Of a DNA stretch of 64,000 nt, positions 1 through 11,300 are shown piece by piece; position 1 is the stretch's first letter; each line of letters begins with the position of its first letter. Below the pieces are notes generated by a model that worked only from the letters and a program-made list of their open reading frames with translations, was not told where the DNA came from and ran no database searches. Source of the stretch: Lepturacanthus savala (taxonomy: Eukaryota; Chordata; Actinopteri; Scombriformes; Trichiuridae); assembly GCA_030544235.1 (NCBI GenBank), contig CM060466.1:5911092-5975091 (forward strand), read 5' to 3'. A program made the translations under genes and the position numbers.

Positions 1-1628
1 TAAATACCAACACATGTGATTTATTATGTTAATTTCTCAGGAACAGCAATGGATTTTTGTATATAATAGACATTTTTACACTTTTACCTTCAGTTCGATG
101 CTGCAAATTGACCTGATCAGTATCTATGTGATATAAACATGTGTTTTATACGTTGATTACACTAATTAAAGGTGAAGATGAAGACATTTCATCCTGAAAT
201 AATCCTTTTTTACATATTCAATCTTTAAAAACGGGTCAATTTGACCTATAACATAACAGGAGGGTTAATGAGACTTTGGCTCTTTTTGACAACAATTTCT
301 CATTAACTAGTTTCAGAATTTGACTATTTTGACACTTTCTGGTTTAAAACCTCTACAGAAACCCATCAGATAGGGCACCATGGGGTTAAATCTTATTAAA
401 ATCTAATTTGTGTCAAATTAATGGTGCGGAAGCAGTAAATTAGACAAGTAGAATCACATGTTTCCTTTCTCAGAAACACTAAAAAACTACATGAAAAGGC
501 TCAGTTCTTTCTCTCACTTCCCTAAAACTAATTAAAATGTATAGACTTCCTACAAGGAATAGAAGGGTTGTTCATTCCAGAATCATCCTAGGAAAAAAAC
601 ACTACATATAGTGATGAAGTAGTGTATATTTTTATTTCACACATTTTTATTCCATCAATAACTGGTCATTTATACAACGCCAGCAAGCCTCAAATGACCA
701 GAATGCATTGCAGTGACGAGCTATGTCGCATTTTTGACTAAAGGTTGCAAGTTTGGCTCATTTCTCTCATTGGTGGAATATGTAAAATGAGCAGAATAGT
801 GACATCTAGTGTCTCAAAATCATAGTTCAGCACAAATTTCAAGTAATTAGTACATTTTATAACCGTATTTAGCATTAGCTCTGCTATTTATCAATTAGAG
901 GCATATATATATATATATGATAGCCAGCTATCGCTAGCCGCTATCATTCATTCTTATCTTCCCTGCTTGGGATTCTCTCTGATTTGTGTCGTATAATGAA
1001 AACAAGTAACATTAGCTGACAGGCTAACATTAGCTAGGTTAGCAAGTGAGTTAGCTTATCTTACCCATTGGGGAGAAAGGTCACCATTTCCACGTTGTGT
1101 AAATCCTTTATACGAGTCCTTCTAGCATCTATTTCACCTGTATTGACTCTGGATTTTGCTCCTTTTCTATGAATCATAATGAAGTGTTTGCCAGAGATTT
1201 GATGCTGCTGCAGAACTTGCAAAATCTGCCATTTTTACCCATTTTTTGCCAACCTGGCAACGCACAATGCCTCGTCACAATTGTCTGATACATGTAAACA
1301 TAAAGTCATTGTCAAATGTTTAATTAATTCACACGACATTTAATTTTTCCCCTGGAAAAACCTTTTATTCTAAATAAAATAAACTACATATTCAGACACA
1401 TGCAGGTTCTCTTCCTGTGAGCAGCTGAAATGCATTCTGGGAAACAAAGAGCAACATTCAGCAGATTAAACAGGGAACAGAAGCAGTAAACAGACTGAAT
1501 TCCTGTTTCCTGAGTCAAGTAAAACCATCCAGTTGAATTTACCCTAAAAGCTAAAATGTTTCCTGAGACCTGGTTTGGCCAGCCGTGATGTGACCTGTCA
1601 CCTTTAACCTTTTATCCGACCCCTCCAG
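1..1628. other. AT-rich DNA upstream of the first visible mcrip2 exon (intron or 5' flank)
   Basis: No coding exon is visible. The stretch is AT-rich with a short (AT)n run at about 905-918 and a small cluster of repeated gctaacattagct words near 1005-1055, typical of decayed fish repeats. It ends in a pyrimidine-rich acceptor, ctccag, at 1623-1628. The N-terminal exon of mcrip2 was not found, so this is probably intron. Confidence 0.6.
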
Positions 1629-1762
1629 CTCTCCGCCCCCGAAGATCGTGTTCAACCGGCCCAACGGGAAGCGTTACCACAGCGCCTCCACGCCCAAACC
1701 CGACAGCCCGGCGGAGGGATTCACTCCTGCACATGAGGAGAACGTCAGGTTCGTGTTTGAAG
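1629..1762 (+). CDS. mcrip2: mcrip2 exon A (internal, coding)
   Basis: Acceptor ctccag before 1629 and donor gtgagg from 1763. It contributes one base, then 44 codons including the conserved PAHEENVRFVFE block, and ends in phase 1. Confidence 0.88.
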
Positions 1763-4700
1763 GTGAGGGTCAATCGGCGGGACGGAGGAAGGTCGATCAA
1801 GGTCAATAGGTCACGAGGATCAAAACTGGAAGACTGTAGTTATAAGATAATCTCCTGTTTATTCAGGGTGCTGTGATTAGTGAAGTAGAAGTTGGGTACT
1901 TCCCATCTCCAGTGTCACATGATCAGAAAAACTATTGATTTATAATATTTTCTATTAGAGCAGGAGATGGATGGTTAATATTTCTATATTTGCAAGAATC
2001 TTCTCCACTATACGCTGTTTGTATAGACGTGGATTTAGTGGTTTAGTGGAACATTTCTCCATATTCATAGAGTTTAATGGGCGGGAGCCTGCAAACGTGT
2101 CTTTTAGTGATGATTCATCACATCACAACAGGTTTGTAAACCAGTCCTGGTTGAATATTTAACTAATAACTTGACAGGATTTACTGGTTACTAGTGTTTA
2201 ATCTGCAGCCACAGGGCTGGAACTAAGGACTATTCCGTCAATTAATCAAGTCCAACAATCCACAACCCAAAGATCATCAGTTTATTATAGAAGACTAAAG
2301 AATCCAGAGAATTTGGACTTTTTCTTCTAAAAAAAATGACTCAAAATAAGGATTAATGTAATAGTTGGAAACGTATTGATTAATGGACTAATCATTACAA
2401 CTCTACATGAAAGATTCTCTATAGTTTGGTATCAAATCAATATATAGATATCCTATTTGATAATTGGTTAATCATTAATAGATGGATTGACATTTCTTTG
2501 TAGTAGATTAGTTGTTTGGGTCGATTAGTTTCCCAAAGCTATAGATTCCACCTTAAATATGTTTTTTTTGGTCAGGACCAACAGTCCACAACCCAAATAT
2601 CATCAGTTTATTATAGAAGACTAAAGAAACCAGAGAATAATCAGATTTAAGAAGCTGGAACCAGAGAATTTGGACATTTTCTTCTTAAAAATGACTCCAA
2701 TCGTAATAGTTGTCATAATCGGAATTCTGCAAACTGTTAAAACTGGGAGGGTTTTTTTTTTTTACCTGTAGTAGAAAACAATAATTTAAACATGAAGTCC
2801 AGTGAGCGTGGCTGGTTGCTAACCAACAGTTCATGCCCCGGTGGAAATGAATGACTTGCAGAAGTGAATCCGCTCCCTCTAGTTCTCAGTGTTACTGTTG
2901 GAGCGCTGCCAGGTAACACTCGGCCTTTTATCGACCTGAAGCATTGGAGCAAATAAAAACGGCTATGTCACAGTCTGTCGAGTAGAAAACCTGACATGTC
3001 TCTTTCCAGGGGACTTGATTTACTGAAGGAAAACGGTTGGTCGCTAGTTGACGTCCTGCAGGCTGCACAGAACGGGTAGAAATAGTGTCCGAGCTGAAAA
3101 ACCTTGAGGCTTATCAGCTGCTGAAATGAAAAAAAACCCTTAACTCCCAGCTGATAAACACTAAAAACATGCAGATCCAGCTCTTCCACAGTGATGAGGA
3201 GCTGTTTAACCATCATTTCCGCCTTAAATTTGCACCTTTCGATATAAATGTTCATGCACATCAGTATTTTTTATCCCCATTAATCTCTTAAACAACTTTT
3301 TTCCTGCTCAAAACGACCAGATATTCAATCATTTTCAGGATTTTAATCATTTAAATTTAAACTACTTATCCTAAATTCTATTTGGGGGTTATTCCAGAGA
3401 CTTGAGTGATTAAATAGATATAAACATATCAGGGTTGGAAATCTTAATTTGTCATATTAATGTTATATAACAGGAAACATGTGGAAACTTAGCTTTGCCA
3501 AACTTGTCTAGTATCATATAATAGGGGGAAACGTATGAGTAATGTTTAGATTTTTTTATTTTGAATAGAAAATGACAAAGTTCTGCATCTATAGATGCTG
3601 CTGGGCTTAGAGATGCATTCATGTTGCCATAGAAATGCAGGTATAGAGTAAAAAAGCCTCCCCAGGTCGCCCAGACATGTAAAATAAAGTTCCTGTTGAG
3701 GTTTTGCATTGATTTGTGTTCTGGTTTTCATGCAGCAAACTTCATTTTTTTGCTTAAAGTATCATGTCATTGGAAAAGAATTAGAGCTATATTCATGTTA
3801 CCCTACAAATGCATGGAGCAGGTCTGGTCCTATACTCTAAGTGGGGGAGGCAGGTTGAAATTTCTTATATATACGCAAAAAACAGCCTCCCTCAGGTCAG
3901 AAATGTAAAGTCTGGTTCCTGTTGATGAAGTTTGCATTGATTTGCTTCATGTTATATGCAGCGTGGCAGGAGGTGGAGCAGAAACTGGGGGACGGGGACG
4001 TCGGGGAGTCTCCAGGCAGGCAGGGACCAGTCCAGTACAGCGAGAAGACGCCCGGTGCTGCGATGAAGAGTAAGTAACTCCTCGCTCCTCTTAAGATGTT
4101 TTTTTAAAATCATGCACCTGCACGTCTTTTGCGCGTCCAGTCGGCTAAAATCCTTCCAGTAATGTTAGGAGTCGCTGTTTTATCCTCAGATAACCCTCTT
4201 CCTGCACCATATTTGATATCTCCGCGCTCTAAACGAGCTGCTCTCTGCAGGAGTCACATGCCGACTCTTTATCTGCAGCCAGTAATCTGTGAATTTAATT
4301 TTTAACCAGCGTACGGGAACTCGTCTGCTGTGGCGTACGGGAACTCGTCTGCTCCAGATAAAGCAGACGTCGCTGCTCGAACACACACCCGTCTGCTCCG
4401 GTTCCTCCCACAGCTCAGTGATTACAGCGCTGCTGACCGGTCCAGTTATTGTAGCGCGTGAAACGTAAAAGCGAAAACGGCGCCTGAGAGATGGAGAGAT
4501 TCAAAGCGGACGCCGTAAAAATAAATCATCCAGTAACCGATTATATAAACGAGTTACAGTTTCACAGCGTTCGTAGGTACTTGCCAACAAAAACACGCTG
4601 AAACGGCAAAGAATTAGAGTAAAGTTTCATGTTGATGCAGCAGAATCTGGCTGAGACGAGGCCACTTCCTGTTCGGTGGCTTCGTCGACTTATTCGATTG

Positions 4701-6102
4701 GCTCAGTACGATCAGGCTTTGGAATTGGGTTTCGAACCCAAACACATAGAGGTCAAAGGTCGGCGGATATCTTGAGCGTCTAAAAGTTTGGTTTTGATCC
4801 ATGAAAGTGTTTCTGAGGGGAACTCACTTCCTGTTTGGTGCATTTTCTACTGATTTCGATTGGCTGTCAACGATTAGAAACATCAAAACTCCAGTTTTGG
4901 TCCAAAGATCCTAGATAACAATCAACACCTGTGAAAATTTGAGTGTTTTTGTTAAATCAGACGCATGGTTCAAAAATGACATCCAGAAATGTTCCTCCAT
5001 CTCTGCTGTTTGAGCTGTTGACATTAATCAAGTGACTGTAGCTGCAACTAACGACCATTTTCATAAGCAAATATGAACAGACGCTGGTTGGTAACAGTAG
5101 ACGTAGAGTTAATGTTTGTCTATTTGCAGGAAACTTCTCCTCTTTACACTTTTCCACTTGTTGTGAAACGTTAACAGTAGCACAGAAACATTTTGTTTAA
5201 ACTTTCTAGTTTAAAGTAGTAGAACTAGGAGTGGATAACACTGTTTAGTGGAAAGTTCCTCCATGAACAGAAACCTGCAAACATGATCCATGGAAGCCAG
5301 TTGAATATTCAGCTAATAACTAATGATTTGATGGGGTTGAATAGACGTTTATCACTAGTTAAACTGCAGCGACTAACAACTATTCATTAATCTATCGATT
5401 AGTTCATAAAATGGTGGAAAATGTCGATCACAGTTTCCCCAAAGCTGAAGATTCAACTGAAAATATCTTTTTTTTTGTCCAGACCAACAGTCACAACCTA
5501 AAGATCATCAGTTTATTATAGAAGAATAAATAAACCAGGAAATAAATCAGAAGAGAAGCTGGAACCAGAGAATTTAGACATTTTCTTCTTAAAAAGCCTC
5601 TAATCAATTATTAAAATAGTGATTAGTTGGCAACTAATTGATTAATTGACTAATCGTTGCAGCTCTACATGAAAACTTCTTTACTTTTGACCAGTTTGGT
5701 ATCAAATGTCTAGAAATCCTAGTTTATTCTACTTGGATCTAAAAAATCACAATATTTAATGATTAGTAAGATGTTTAATTAACATTGACTCTAGAAACTT
5801 TTTAAACTATCATGAGTAAATTAGTTGATTTATTGATTTGTTTAAAATATTGATCACTGCAGGAACCAGAGAATTCTGCATTTCTTCTTTAAAAAAAGAC
5901 TCAAATCAGTTGATTATCAGATTGTTGCAGCTCTATAAAAAATATAATAAAGATCGATCATTTCAAATGTCTTCAGTGATTCTTCTATGAACTGAACTCC
6001 TCCTCTAACTCCTGTGTTCTCCCCTCCACAGACTTCGTGCCCATAGATCTGGAGGAGTGGTGGGCTCAGCGCTTCCTCGCCAACATCGCCAACCTGTCCT
6101 GA
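1629..6102 (+). CDS. mcrip2: mcrip2 (FAM195A), MAPK-regulated corepressor-interacting protein 2; 3' part of the gene, three coding exons
   Basis: MCRIP proteins are small vertebrate proteins linked to the CtBP co-repressor and, in other reports, to RNA-granule proteins. Three exons (1629-1762, 3962-4069, 6032-6102) join in phase to give 103 residues plus a TGA stop. Recognisable blocks are KIVFNRPNGKR, FTPAHEENVRFVFEAW, GPVQYSEKTP and the C-terminus NFVPIDLEEWWAQRFLANI. The EEWWAQ ending separates MCRIP2 from MCRIP1, whose C-terminus is different. The human protein is about 160 residues, so roughly the first third is missing: the exon carrying the start lies upstream of the window. The gene converges on slx4, which ends about 1.9 kb away on the other strand. 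Identification is from remembered family sequence, not a search. Confidence 0.9.
2215..2410 (+). repeat. MITE-like dispersed element, copy 1
   Basis: It starts with ggctggaactaaggac and ends with actaatcattacaactctac, diverged versions of the gcaactaacga / taatcgttgcagctct ends seen in a better copy at 5363-5667. It shares the middle motif aaagatcatcagtttattat. The pattern is a very common teleost non-autonomous repeat; class assignment is not made. Confidence 0.6.
2480..2720 (+). repeat. MITE-like dispersed element, copy 2 (decayed)
   Basis: It carries the same core (accaacagtccacaaccc, atcatcagtttattatagaa, agaagctggaaccagagaat) as the copies at 2215 and 5363. The terminal sequences are poorly preserved, so the limits are approximate. 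Confidence 0.5.
3616..3961 (+). repeat. local tandem duplication at the 3' end of an mcrip2 intron
   Basis: Copy A at about 3616-3735 and copy B at about 3790-3961 share, in order, catgtt(g/a)cc, agcctccc..caggtc, atgtaaa, gttcctgttga and ttgcattgatttg. Each ends in a cag acceptor (tcatgcag at about 3735; tatgcag at 3961). Only the second acceptor is followed by the mcrip2 coding exon. Confidence 0.75.
3962..4069 (+). CDS. mcrip2: mcrip2 exon B (internal, coding)
   Basis: Acceptor tatgcag ends at 3961 and donor gtaagtaa starts at 4070. It encodes AWQEVEQKL through TPGAAMK and is phase 1 at both ends. The sequence around its acceptor is duplicated about 0.2 kb upstream. Confidence 0.88.
4070..6031 (+). 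other. mcrip2 last intron
   Basis: The intron is 2.0 kb. It contains a perfect short tandem duplication of gcgtacgggaactcgtctgct near 4308-4352, a nearly full MITE-like copy at 5363-5667, and fragments of the same family near 5038-5070 and 5855-5936. No coding exon is supported. Confidence 0.7.
5363..5667 (+). repeat. MITE-like dispersed element, best-preserved copy
   Basis: It begins ctgcagcgactaac and ends taatcgttgcagctcta, so its ends are imperfect inverted repeats around gcaac/gttgc. The interior contains cgatcacagtttccccaaag and catcagtttattatagaag. Related copies sit at 2215, 2480, 11076 and 40338. Confidence 0.65.
6032..6102 (+). CDS. mcrip2: mcrip2 terminal coding exon
   Basis: Acceptor ctccacag ends at 6031. 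It encodes NFVPIDLEEWWAQRF and following residues, with a TGA stop at 6100-6102. Confidence 0.9.
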
Positions 6103-6540
6103 TGGCGTGAGGCTTTGAGGCGGGACAGGAAGCCGCGTGCCGATGCTCCGCCAGCGGAGGCATCGCGTGGCGGCAGAAAGGAGCCGAGTCGGTCTCCTGA
6201 TCCGGATCTGTGGCGCGTGACTTGGGAAAACCTGATTTTGACGCCCTGCGCTTCGCTGCTGTAGAGAAACCCGGGCGCAGCACACGAACCCCTCCCCCCC
6301 TCCTCCCCTCCCTCCTCCCCCGACGCAACAGGAAGCCGACTGAACTCTGACAGCGTCGACTTGACGTCACGCTGCCGCTAACGGACCCGTCTCGCTCTAC
6401 TCCAGTCACGGATAGAAGTTGTGAGATTTTTTTTTTTTCTGGTTTAAGATCCCGCCTCCTTTTCTCGAGTGTGCTCTGCTGTATGTTCTCACCGGCTCAT
6501 CTCTGGGTATGAGAAGTAAAAAAAATGTCTTTTTCAAAAA
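6103..6540 (+). other. mcrip2: mcrip2 3' untranslated region
   Basis: GC-rich sequence follows the stop codon. A variant poly(A) signal, AGTAAA, at 6515-6520 is followed by T/GT-rich sequence, giving a plausible cleavage site near 6540. No canonical AATAAA was found, so the end is inferred. Confidence 0.5.
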
Positions 6541-6578
6541 AAATGTCTTGTGATTCTTTCTGATTAGGCCAGTTTTTA

Positions 6579-6935
6579 CTGTCAGTCATTTTCTATACCT
6601 GCTTATTCCTCATTAGGGTCACATGGTCTGCTGGAGCCAATCCCAGCGCGTTAGAGGCAGGGATACACCCCAGATGGTCACCAGCCAATCGTGGGGCACA
6701 CACACCATTCACTCACACACTCACACCTACGGGCAATTTAGAGTCTCCAATTAACCTCAGCATGTTTTTGGACTGTGGGAGGAAGCCGGAGTACCTGGTG
6801 AAAACCCACGCAGACACGGGGAGAACATGCAAACTCCACACAGAAAGGTCCCAGACCCAGGACCAAGGAGGTCTTGAACCTGTGACCTTCTTGCTGTGAA
6901 GCAACAGCACTAACCCCTGCTCCACCGTGTCACCT
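6579..6935 (-). mobile_element. tRNA-derived SINE-like element, minus-strand copy
   Basis: This copy is nearly identical to that at 17335-17693 in the opposite orientation. It is flanked by a perfect 9-bp target-site duplication, cagttttta, at 6570-6578 and 6936-6944. Read on the minus strand it starts with a tRNA-like head containing a B-box-like ggttcaagacc, and ends in the family's ccctaatgaggaataagc tail. The duplication and polymerase-III-type head support retroposition. Confidence 0.85.
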
Positions 6936-6944
6936 CAGTTTTTA

Positions 6945-7822
6945 GGTTTTCTATGAAATCCTGATATGATTGATTGAAAAAACCTCTACTTTCACACTCC
7001 GATCGACAAATATCTGAATCCAGAGGCATATTTCTGATTAAAAAAAATATCTGACCACATGAAGTCGCAAAAATCCACCTCGAACAATGTCAGTCACATA
7101 CAACTTCCTGTTTACTGTCACACGTAAACAAGGAATTCATGTTTTACTTTTTTGTTTTGCAGAAGTTATGACTGAAAGACCAGAATTGATCAGACAGTTC
7201 TAAGAGGAATTCTCTGAAAAGCATTTAAGAAAAAGGGTGAAATGGGAGGAGGGTGTAGTACAGTACTTGTCCTGCAGATGGCAGCAATGCAACCATAAAA
7301 AAATAAGAAACTGATTTCTCCGTCTGCACATTACTGCTGAAACAGGACTTAAAACAAAAATAATTCATCCTGGATTCTACGTGTGAATGAAAGGATGAAA
7401 CACACGGTTTCAAAAATCCCCACGTTGGTGTGAACGGTTCATAAAATCCTACGATACCAGACCAATAAACATGAAGCGGGACAGAACATTCTGAACAGCA
7501 GCGATTAAAGATCCGGATCGGTGTCACTGCATAAATCTACTCTAAACCTTCAGAATCTCTCTACTGGTTTATTTATATACCAAGTCATTACTTAAAGCAG
7601 AAATGTTATCAGACTGGGTCCATGGTCTGATTTTTATCAGTTTAAAGGTCGTTGATGTGAAATAGACAAATCTCCAGGTGAGTGAACCGTGTTGGTGTCG
7701 ATTAAATAAATGTAGATTTGTGTAGTTGGAGCCTGAATCGTGTGATTTTACTCCAGAGGATGACATTAGTCATTAAAAGTGTCTATGAGTTAATGAGAGA
7801 ATCCATGAGGCTACAGCAACGT
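6945..7822. other. intergenic DNA between convergent mcrip2 and slx4
   Basis: AT-rich DNA between the two gene ends. Apart from the SINE just upstream I see no gene, RNA or clear repeat. Confidence 0.6.
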
Positions 7823-7828
7823 TTTATT
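7823..7828 (-). terminator. slx4: slx4 poly(A) signal
   Basis: TTTATT on the plus strand is AATAAA in the slx4 sense, about 150 nt after the stop codon. It is the first canonical signal downstream and gives a short 3' UTR. Confidence 0.6.
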
Positions 7829-7978
7829 TTTACAGTGGGACAAAAAACAAGAGGAAATCACTTCAACATCTTAAACCAAGTGTTTTCACCAGTAAAACCA
7901 GAACCACAGCTTTTTAAAACTCTTCAGAATTTAAATTTACCTCCAGTTATTTCCAGATAAAATAAATTCCTCTACCTC

Positions 7979-8345
7979 TCACAGTTGAGAAGCAGCGACT
8001 CCTCTGCTCCTGCTCGTCGTCGCCGTCTTCTTCTTCTTCCCTCGCCGGCGGCTCGGAGCGGCTCGGCCCGGCTTGGCCGTGGTGAAGGTGATGCACTGGG
8101 AGTCCAGGAAGTCCACCAGCTTGGTGGCGCCCAGGCGGATCCCGGCCGCTTTGAGCCGCTGCTGCAGCTGGGACAGGACCAGGGGCCGGTACTGGAGGAT
8201 CTGGCCGTACAGGGCCGAGTCGGACCGGATGAAGGCCCGGACGGCCTGGAGGCGGTCCTGGAGGCGAGCTTCAGACTGGGACAACGGGACGGAGCCGCTG
8301 CCGTCGGAGTCGCTGTCCGAGGAAGGAAACAGCTCCGGGTTTGAC
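7979..8345 (-). CDS. slx4: slx4 coding exon 14 (SLX1-binding C-terminus)
   Basis: Acceptor ttaatccag; stop codon at 7979-7981. It encodes ELFPSSDSDSDGSG, then LQAVRAFIRSDSALYGQILQ and GATKLVDFLDSQCITFTTA, matching the conserved helical domain that recruits SLX1, and a basic tail RRRGKKKKTATTSRSR. Confidence 0.95.
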
Positions 8346-11300
8346 CTGGATTAAAGAAAGAAGGGGAGCGGATCATTAATTTATACTGAAATACAGAGAA
8401 AAGACTCCAAAAAGTCCTGTTTTTGACCATAAACACAGGACATATAATAAAAACACCTCCGACCTTTAAGACCATTTATTTCACAGCCATTTAAATTACA
8501 TTACTCACAATAACACATTAAGGATATTATGAAAGACTCAAGTGGATTTCATACATTTTGGATAATAAATATTTAATGAAATTGCTGTTTCTTCCTATTC
8601 ATGACTAATAATATCAAAGAAAACTTTTACTTATTTCAATAAATTCAGTACAGATAAGAAAAGCACTGGTATTTTCCACTAAAACCTCAGCTGTAGTAGG
8701 ATTTATATTACCATATATTTATATTACTGTATATTTATATTACCATATATTTATATTAGCGTATATTTATATTAGCGTATATTTATATTAGCGTATATTT
8801 ATATTAGCGTACATTTATATTACTGTATATTTATATTACTGTATATTTATATTACAGTACATTTATATTACAGTACATTTATATTACTGTACATTTATAT
8901 TACTGTATATTTATATTACTGTATATTTATATTACAGTACATTTATATTACAGTACATTTATATTACCGTATATTTATATTACCGTATATTTATATTACC
9001 GTATATTTATATTACCGTATATATTTATATTACCATATATTTATATTACCGTATATTTATATTGTCGTATATTTATATTACCATATATTTATATTACCGT
9101 ATATATTTATATTACCATATATTTATATTACCGTATATATTTATATTACCGTATATATTTATATTACTGTATATTTATATTACTGTATATTTATATTTTC
9201 GTATATTTATATTACTGACTATTTATATTACTGTATATTTATATTACCATATATTTATATTACCATATATTTATATTACCGTATATATTTATATTACCGT
9301 ACATTTATATTACCATATATATTACCGTATATTCCTGCAGGTCACAGATTGTTTCCTTTATTTCTAGTGAACACGATTTTAAAGTTGCACAAATCAATAC
9401 TGTTTTATTAACAATAGCTGATATTTATAGGGTGAAAATATAATAGTGACACGTTTAGACCTGATTTCAGAGAAGGGAAGTGGTTCATTAGTTACACTAA
9501 TGATGGGAAAAGACATTTTTAAGGAGATGAAACTGCTTAAAAATACAGTATGAAAATAAATCCTACCCATTTTGCTGCATGGTGTGAAATACATTTAGTG
9601 TTCTAATAGTTGATGTGATTATTTTTAATATAAATAGTAAAGTGCTTTTCAAACTTAAGTAAATAAGAAATAAGTTATTCTAAGTAAATAATATACACAG
9701 TACAGGACAAAAGTCTTTATTTTCATGACTATTTCCATTGTAGATTCTAACTGACGGCATCAAAACTATGAATGAACACATGTTTATGGTGTTATGTATT
9801 TAACTAACAAAGGTGAAATAACTGAAAACATGTTTTATATTCTAGTTTCTTCTAAATAATCATTTACTCTGATTAATGGTTTGCACACTGGAATCACTAG
9901 TGGAATTTCTGGCTTTATCAATCAGATCAAACATGTTCATTCATAGTTTTGATGCCGTCAGTGAGAATCTACAATGGAAATAGTCATGAAAACAAACAGT
10001 GACACGTTTAGAGCTTGTTTTTCTGCCCCCAAGTGGTAAAAATAGGAATTTGGAGCATCACAAAATGTAAAGCAATAAAAACACCTCTCAGATTCTTCGC
10101 TGGCTGCGGTTGAGGACGTGTTGGAGCCTTGTGAGGAGGACAGAAGCTCCGCCTCCTCCTCTCTGTGGAGTTTACCAGGAGACACGGCGTTGGGCTTTTT
10201 AAACGTCACCGTCTGACGGCAGGAGACCGGCCGGCCGCCGGTTGCCGCGGAGCTGCTGGACGGTTCCTCCGCCGTCGGAGCGGGGTCCTCGTCCTCGGAG
10301 CTGGCCAGCTGGTGGGTGTACTGGTGGATCTCCTTCAGTTTCAGGATCATCTGGCGTTTGGGTAAAGGACGAACACCGAACCTGGGCGAGAAATGAGTTC
10401 ACATGTTAACCCCTTGACCTCCAGCCCTTTTTTTAGGTTTAGGACATCCCCATAGTCAGTAGGGTATGTCTGGAATAAACACAGAGATGTTGGTCGACAC
10501 TAAACGACCATTTATTGATCTCAAATAAACATTTTCATCCCAAAACAGCAACAAAAAAACACATTTTTTTGTTAGTCGCTTCAAACAAGCGACTTTTTAC
10601 TTTAGTGTTTTTTGGCTACTAGTTTACTGAGTTTTTGTCATAAAGCTACACTGATGGTACCGTTGGACTCGTCACAGTCTCAGCTTTCATATGAGATGTC
10701 ATTTGTTTGTGTAACATGAAGTATCAGAGTGCTAGCCATCAAAATGTGGCGAGTGGGTCGGCTTTATGATCGTATAGCGATTTTCATATTTGTTAATTAA
10801 TTAGCTTGGTGTTGGAGTTGTGTTTGGTGTGTGTAAATATGACTTATATGTGCTTGTAGTGGAGTTTCTCCTGTTTAATTTGATGTATAGCTTCACTATA
10901 TTTGTACATTATTAGTGGAGCAATCTCAGGGTCTCCCCACAGGGAGACTATGTCAAATAATCATGATTTAAAATAAGAAAAAAATACAATTTTCAGTTGT
11001 GTTTGTTGTTAGAAGCATCATAAAATGTTCCCATAATTTACAAAAGCTGTTTTTTAATGAGACAGAATTCAGATCAGAGCTGCAGCTAAAGATTATTAGA
11101 TTAATTTACCGATTATTGAAATTAATCTATAAGATATTTGGTTCATAAAATGATTGATCCCCAAATCTAAAGATTCAACCTAAAATGTATTTTATTTGTC
11201 CAGACCAACAGTCCTCAACCCAAAGATCATCAGTTTACTGTTATAGAAGATGAATGAAGCAGGAAGCAGCAGAACCAGCCGGTATAAACTGAGATTATCA

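Larger units (their letters stand above)
1763..3961 (+). other. mcrip2 intron between exons A and B
   Basis: The intron is 2.2 kb. It holds two diverged copies of an AT-rich repeat (about 2215-2410 and 2480-2720) that share a catcagtttattatagaaga core. It also holds a local duplication of the acceptor region (about 3616-3735 and 3790-3961). No convincing coding sequence is seen. Confidence 0.7.
8346..10084 (-). other. slx4: slx4 intron 13 (between the last two coding exons)
   Basis: The intron is packed with repeats: a MITE fragment at 8503-8672, a 16-bp AT-rich tandem array at 8701-9331, and a Tc1-like inverted-repeat element at 9698-9993. No coding exon is seen. Confidence 0.8.

Noticed and set aside
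9062..9367. 101-codon tyrosine/isoleucine-rich open frame
   Set aside because: It is a translation of the AT-rich tandem repeat and has no gene context.
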